Source: Porphyromonadaceae bacterium UBA4702
Lineage (GTDB): Bacteria; Bacteroidota; Bacteroidia; Bacteroidales; Muribaculaceae
DNA: 27,027 bases
NCBI GenBank assembly: GCA_002404675.1
Contig: DHKE01000030.1
Coordinates: 53,625-80,651 of the forward strand
Direction of reading: 5' to 3'
Shown: piece after piece, positions 24,207-27,027 of the stretch
How positions within the stretch are numbered: the stretch's first letter is position 1
Layout: each line of letters opens with the position of its first letter
Notes under the pieces: model-generated
The model's input: only the letters and a program-made list of their open reading frames with translations
What the model was told of the DNA's origin: nothing
Databases searched by the model: none
Made by a program: the position numbers and the translations under genes

Positions 24207-26834
24207 ATGCAGACAGCCAAAGAGATACGCGAGTCCTTCAAGGAGTTTTTCCGCCAGAAAGGACACCATGTCGTGCCATCAGCTCCGATGGTGATAAAGG
24301 ACGACCCTACACTGATGTTTACCAACGCTGGCATGAACCAGTTCAAGGACATAATACTCGGCAACCGCCCTGCGGAGTTCAAGCGCGTTTGCGACTCACA
24401 GAAGTGCCTGCGTGTCTCAGGCAAGCACAACGACCTCGAGGAGGTAGGACACGACACATACCACCACACGATGTTCGAGATGCTGGGCAACTGGTCTTTC
24501 GGCGACTATTTCAAGAAAGAGGCAATAGATTGGGCGTGGGAATATCTGGTAGACGTGCTTCACCTCGACCCCAACCGTCTGTACGCTACCGTTTTCGAGG
24601 GTTACGCACCCGAAAACCTCGGTCGCGACAACGAGGCAGCAGAGATATGGAGCAAGCACCTCCCCGCTTCGCACATCATCAACGGCAACCGGCATGACAA
24701 TTTCTGGGAAATGGGCGATACCGGGCCGTGTGGGCCGTGCAGCGAAATCCACATCGACCTGCGCAGCGACGAGGAGCGTGCCGCCGTGGACGGCGCGGCA
24801 CTCGTCAACAAGGACAACCCACTGGTAATCGAGATATGGAATCTCGTGTTCATGCAGTATGAGCGTCATGCCGACTCCTCGCTGCACCCGCTGCCGCAGA
24901 AGGTCATCGACACGGGCATGGGCTTTGAGCGCCTGTGCATGGCTCTGCAAGGCAAGAAGTCAAACTACGACACCGATGTGTTCACGCCGCTGATTGACAA
25001 GATTTCGTCACTTTCGGGCAAGAAGTACGGCATGGACGAGAAAGTGGATGTCGCTATGCGCGTCATCGCCGACCATGTGCGCACCATCGCATTCTCGATA
25101 GCCGATTCGCAGCTCCCCTCCAACGCCAAGGCCGGATATGTCATCCGACGCATCCTGCGCCGCGCAGTCCGCTACGCATATACGTTCCTCGGCTGCCGCG
25201 AGGCATTTCTCTGCCGGCTCGTAGATACGCTCGTTGAACAGATGGGCGAGGCATATCCCGAGCTGAAAGCACAGGAAACCCTCATCAAGAAAGTTATAAA
25301 GGAGGAGGAGGACTCTTTCCTCCGCACTCTCGACAAGGGCATCGGCATGCTCGACACCCTGATGCAGAAAGCACAGTCGGAGGGCAAGACACAAATCAGC
25401 GGACAAGACGCTTTCGTCCTATACGACACATACGGGTTCCCACGCGACCTGACCGAACTTATACTGCGTGAACACGGCATGACACTCGACGCTGCCGGCT
25501 TCGACGCAGAAATGAAGAACCAGCGCGACCGCGCCCGCAACGCCTCCTCGCAGCAGACTGGCGACTGGGTGACATTGGCAGAGGGCGAACAGAATTTCGT
25601 AGGCTACGATACATACGAGTGCAAGACCCGGATACTCCGCTACCGCAAGGTGGCGCAGAAAAAGAAGGAGTTCTTTCAGATTATCCTCTCCGACACCCCG
25701 TTCTACGCCGAAATGGGCGGTCAGGTCGGCGACACCGGATACCTCGAGGACGCTGACGGCAAGCGCATCAAGATAATCGACACGAAGCGCGAGAACAACA
25801 TCGGCGTTCATATCGCCAATGAACTTCCGGCAGACCCCACCGGCGAGTTCACTGCCGCCATCGACCGTGAACGCCGCGACAACATCGCCGCCAACCATAC
25901 GGCGACACACCTGCTCCACCAGGCACTGCGCGAAGTGCTCGGCAACCATGTCGAGCAGAAAGGCTCGTATGTCGCGCCCGACGTGCTTCGCTTCGACTTC
26001 TCGCACTTCCAGAAAGTGACACCCGAAGAGATACGCAAGGTGGAACACATCGTCAACAGCCGCATACGTCAGGCTATCCCCCTCGACGAACACCGCGACG
26101 TGCCAATTGCCGACGCAAAAGCCCTCGGCGCTATGGCTCTGTTCGGCGAAAAATACGGCGACCGCGTCCGTGTAATCCGCTACGGCGACTCAATAGAGCT
26201 GTGCGGCGGCACACACGTTCCCAACACCGGCAACATCGGCATGGTGCGCGTCCTGTCAGAAAGCTCAATAGCTGCCGGCGTGCGCCGCATCGAGGCCGTT
26301 TCCGGAACTGGGGTTGAAAACATGCTCGACCGTATGCAGGATTCTGTCCGCGACATCTCTGCCATGTTCGGCAACGCAGCCGACATCAAGGCGGCTGTGG
26401 CTAAAGCCATTAGCGAGAACAACGACCTGCGCCACAAGGTGGAAGACTTCTTCAACCAGCGAGTTGCCGCCATGACCAAGCAAATCCTCAGCGAAGTCAA
26501 GCAAGTAAACGGCATCAACGTCGCACAGTTGCGAGGCCTCGCCATGCCTGAAGTGGTCAAGAATGTTGCTTTCGCCCTGCGCAAGAGTGAAGTGACACCT
26601 CTCGTATTCGTGGCAGCAACGGTATTCGATAAAAGACCGCTGCTCACCGTGGCACTCACCGATGACCTTGTGGCTGACGGGCTGAACGCCTCCAAGGCAG
26701 TACGCGAGGCGGCAAAGAGCATCAAAGGCGGCGGCGGCGGGCAGCCATTCTTCGCACAGGCTGGAGGCAAGGATGCCGACGGACTGGCAAAGGCATTTGA
26801 AATACTCACACAACAGCTCGGCATCGCCGACTGA
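24207..26834 (+). CDS. alaS: Alanine--tRNA ligase
   Basis: An 875-residue class II aminoacyl-tRNA synthetase that charges tRNA-Ala. The catalytic domain starts with [15 protein letters not shown] and contains [10 protein letters not shown], the motif-2 region [21 protein letters not shown], and a motif-3 region with [16 protein letters not shown] tRNA-recognition helical domain follows. The editing domain carries the zinc ligands of NHTATHLLH (about residues 562-568) and CGGTH (about 666-670), with FDFSHF between. The C-Ala tail ends in a Gly-rich [14 protein letters not shown], as normal. Length is typical for Bacteroidetes. It is divergent from the M23 gene and followed by a strong terminator. 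Confidence 0.98.
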   Translation: MQTAKEIRESFKEFFRQKGHHVVPSAPMVIKDDPTLMFTNAGMNQFKDIILGNRPAEFKRVCDSQKCLRVSGKHNDLEEVGHDTYHHTMFEMLGNWSFGDYFKKEAIDWAWEYLVDVLHLDPNRLYATVFEGYAPENLGRDNEAAEIWSKHLPASHIINGNRHDNFWEMGDTGPCGPCSEIHIDLRSDEERAAVDGAALVNKDNPLVIEIWNLVFMQYERHADSSLHPLPQKVIDTGMGFERLCMALQGKKSNYDTDVFTPLIDKISSLSGKKYGMDEKVDVAMRVIADHVRTIAFSIADSQLPSNAKAGYVIRRILRRAVRYAYTFLGCREAFLCRLVDTLVEQMGEAYPELKAQETLIKKVIKEEEDSFLRTLDKGIGMLDTLMQKAQSEGKTQISGQDAFVLYDTYGFPRDLTELILREHGMTLDAAGFDAEMKNQRDRARNASSQQTGDWVTLAEGEQNFVGYDTYECKTRILRYRKVAQKKKEFFQIILSDTPFYAEMGGQVGDTGYLEDADGKRIKIIDTKRENNIGVHIANELPADPTGEFTAAIDRERRDNIAANHTATHLLHQALREVLGNHVEQKGSYVAPDVLRFDFSHFQKVTPEEIRKVEHIVNSRIRQAIPLDEHRDVPIADAKALGAMALFGEKYGDRVRVIRYGDSIELCGGTHVPNTGNIGMVRVLSESSIAAGVRRIEAVSGTGVENMLDRMQDSVRDISAMFGNAADIKAAVAKAISENNDLRHKVEDFFNQRVAAMTKQILSEVKQVNGINVAQLRGLAMPEVVKNVAFALRKSEVTPLVFVAATVFDKRPLLTVALTDDLVADGLNASKAVREAAKSIKGGGGGQPFFAQAGGKDADGLAKAFEILTQQLGIAD

Positions 26835-26847
26835 CCCTACCTGAATA

Positions 26848-26886
26848 CAAAACCCTCGAGAAGCCGCTCGCATCTCGAGGGTTTTG
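26848..26886 (+). terminator. Rho-independent terminator of alaS
   Basis: A 14-bp perfect inverted repeat, CAAAACCCTCGAGA (26848-26861) and TCTCGAGGGTTTTG (26873-26886), with an 11-nt loop, starts 13 bp after the alaS stop. The stem ends in a TTTT run and is followed on the plus strand by an A-run, so it could also work from the opposite side. Confidence 0.88.
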
Positions 26887-26927
26887 ACTGAAAAAAGAAG
26901 GAGCATAAGGCACTGCCTTTCAACCGC

Positions 26928-26963
26928 ATAGAAAAATATTTCGATATTCTATAGACTGTCTAT
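26928..26963. promoter_or_regulatory. AT-rich symmetric elements upstream of the tRNA promoter
   Basis: Two inverted repeats lie side by side: AATAT-TTCG-ATATT (26935-26948, flanked by ATAG/CTAT at 26928-26931 and 26949-26952) and the exact 13-bp palindrome ATAGAC-T-GTCTAT (26951-26963), which ends on the -33 element. A further ATAGAC occurs at 26980-26985 next to the -7 box. They could be an upstream activating sequence or operator. Confidence 0.35.
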
Positions 26964-26993
26964 TGCATATTAGCGAGAAATAGACTAACTTTG
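26963..26993 (+). promoter_or_regulatory. Promoter of the tRNA gene
   Basis: TTG at 26963-26965, a 20-bp spacer and TAACTTTG at 26986-26993 give a full Bacteroidetes-type promoter. The predicted start is about 5 bp before the tRNA 5' end at 27005. Confidence 0.82.
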
Positions 26994-27004
26994 CATCGCA
27001 ATTA

Positions 27005-27027
27005 GGGGCATTAGCTCATCTGGCTAG
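27005..27027 (+). tRNA. tRNA 5' end, probably tRNA-Ala, cut by window edge
   Basis: The last 23 nt read as a tRNA start: acceptor strand GGGGCAT, T8 and A9, D-stem GCTC, a 9-nt D-loop ATCTGGCTA with the GG pair, and the first G of the closing D-stem. The GGGGC acceptor start is typical of bacterial tRNA-Ala, but the anticodon lies outside the window, so the identity is a guess. Confidence 0.8.

Noticed and set aside
1..27027. CRISPR arrays, insertion sequences, integrases or prophage genes
   Set aside because: No regularly spaced repeats, transposase or recombinase motifs were seen; the only sizeable direct repeat is the 48-bp pair.

Overview
The window looks like chromosomal DNA from a member of the order Bacteroidales, probably of the Muribaculaceae kind. 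Three things point there: a hand-sampled GC content near 55 %, near absence of Shine-Dalgarno sequences, and repeated Bacteroidetes-type promoters of the form TTG-N20-TAnnTTTG. The gene content also fits (FprA-type flavodiiron protein, DUF5686 outer-membrane protein, DHHW/MBOAT pair, PyrK/PyrDB, M23 peptidase beside alaS). Family and genus are inference; there is no rRNA in the window.

Layout. 1-1466: 3'-truncated dnaK on the minus strand. 1467-1829: its upstream region, shared with a divergent two-gene cassette at 1830-2644. The cassette holds a small charged protein and a zeta-toxin-like P-loop kinase, and is bracketed by two copies of a 48-bp promoter-bearing repeat. 2809-6006: a plus-strand run of flavodiiron protein, uracil-DNA glycosylase-like protein, DedA protein and ribulose-phosphate 3-epimerase. 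9722-6034 (minus): secreted SGNH hydrolase, MBOAT O-acyltransferase and DHHW/AlgJ-like protein, a plausible envelope-glycan O-acylation module. 9877-17851 (plus): TamB-like protein, FtsY, RimO and a GTG-started isochorismate synthase. 20467-17864 (minus): large DUF5686 outer-membrane protein. 20592-21032 (plus): CYTH phosphatase-like protein. 24018-21033 (minus): M23 peptidase, MerR-type regulator, PyrK and PyrD, tightly packed. 24207-26834 (plus): AlaRS, followed by a strong terminator, a new promoter and the first 23 nt of a tRNA that is probably tRNA-Ala.

How the genes work together. Most of the window is housekeeping: chaperone, translation (alaS, rimO), membrane targeting (ftsY), envelope assembly (tamB, DUF5686, M23), pyrimidine synthesis (pyrK/pyrD) and quinone precursor synthesis. 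The accessory-looking parts are the AT-richer kinase cassette with flanking repeats, which looks like an acquired toxin-antitoxin-type module, and the three-gene O-acylation cluster. The most striking regulatory element is a perfect inverted repeat at 24078-24111 that forms two superimposed divergent promoters, one for alaS and one for the M23-merR-pyrK-pyrD operon.
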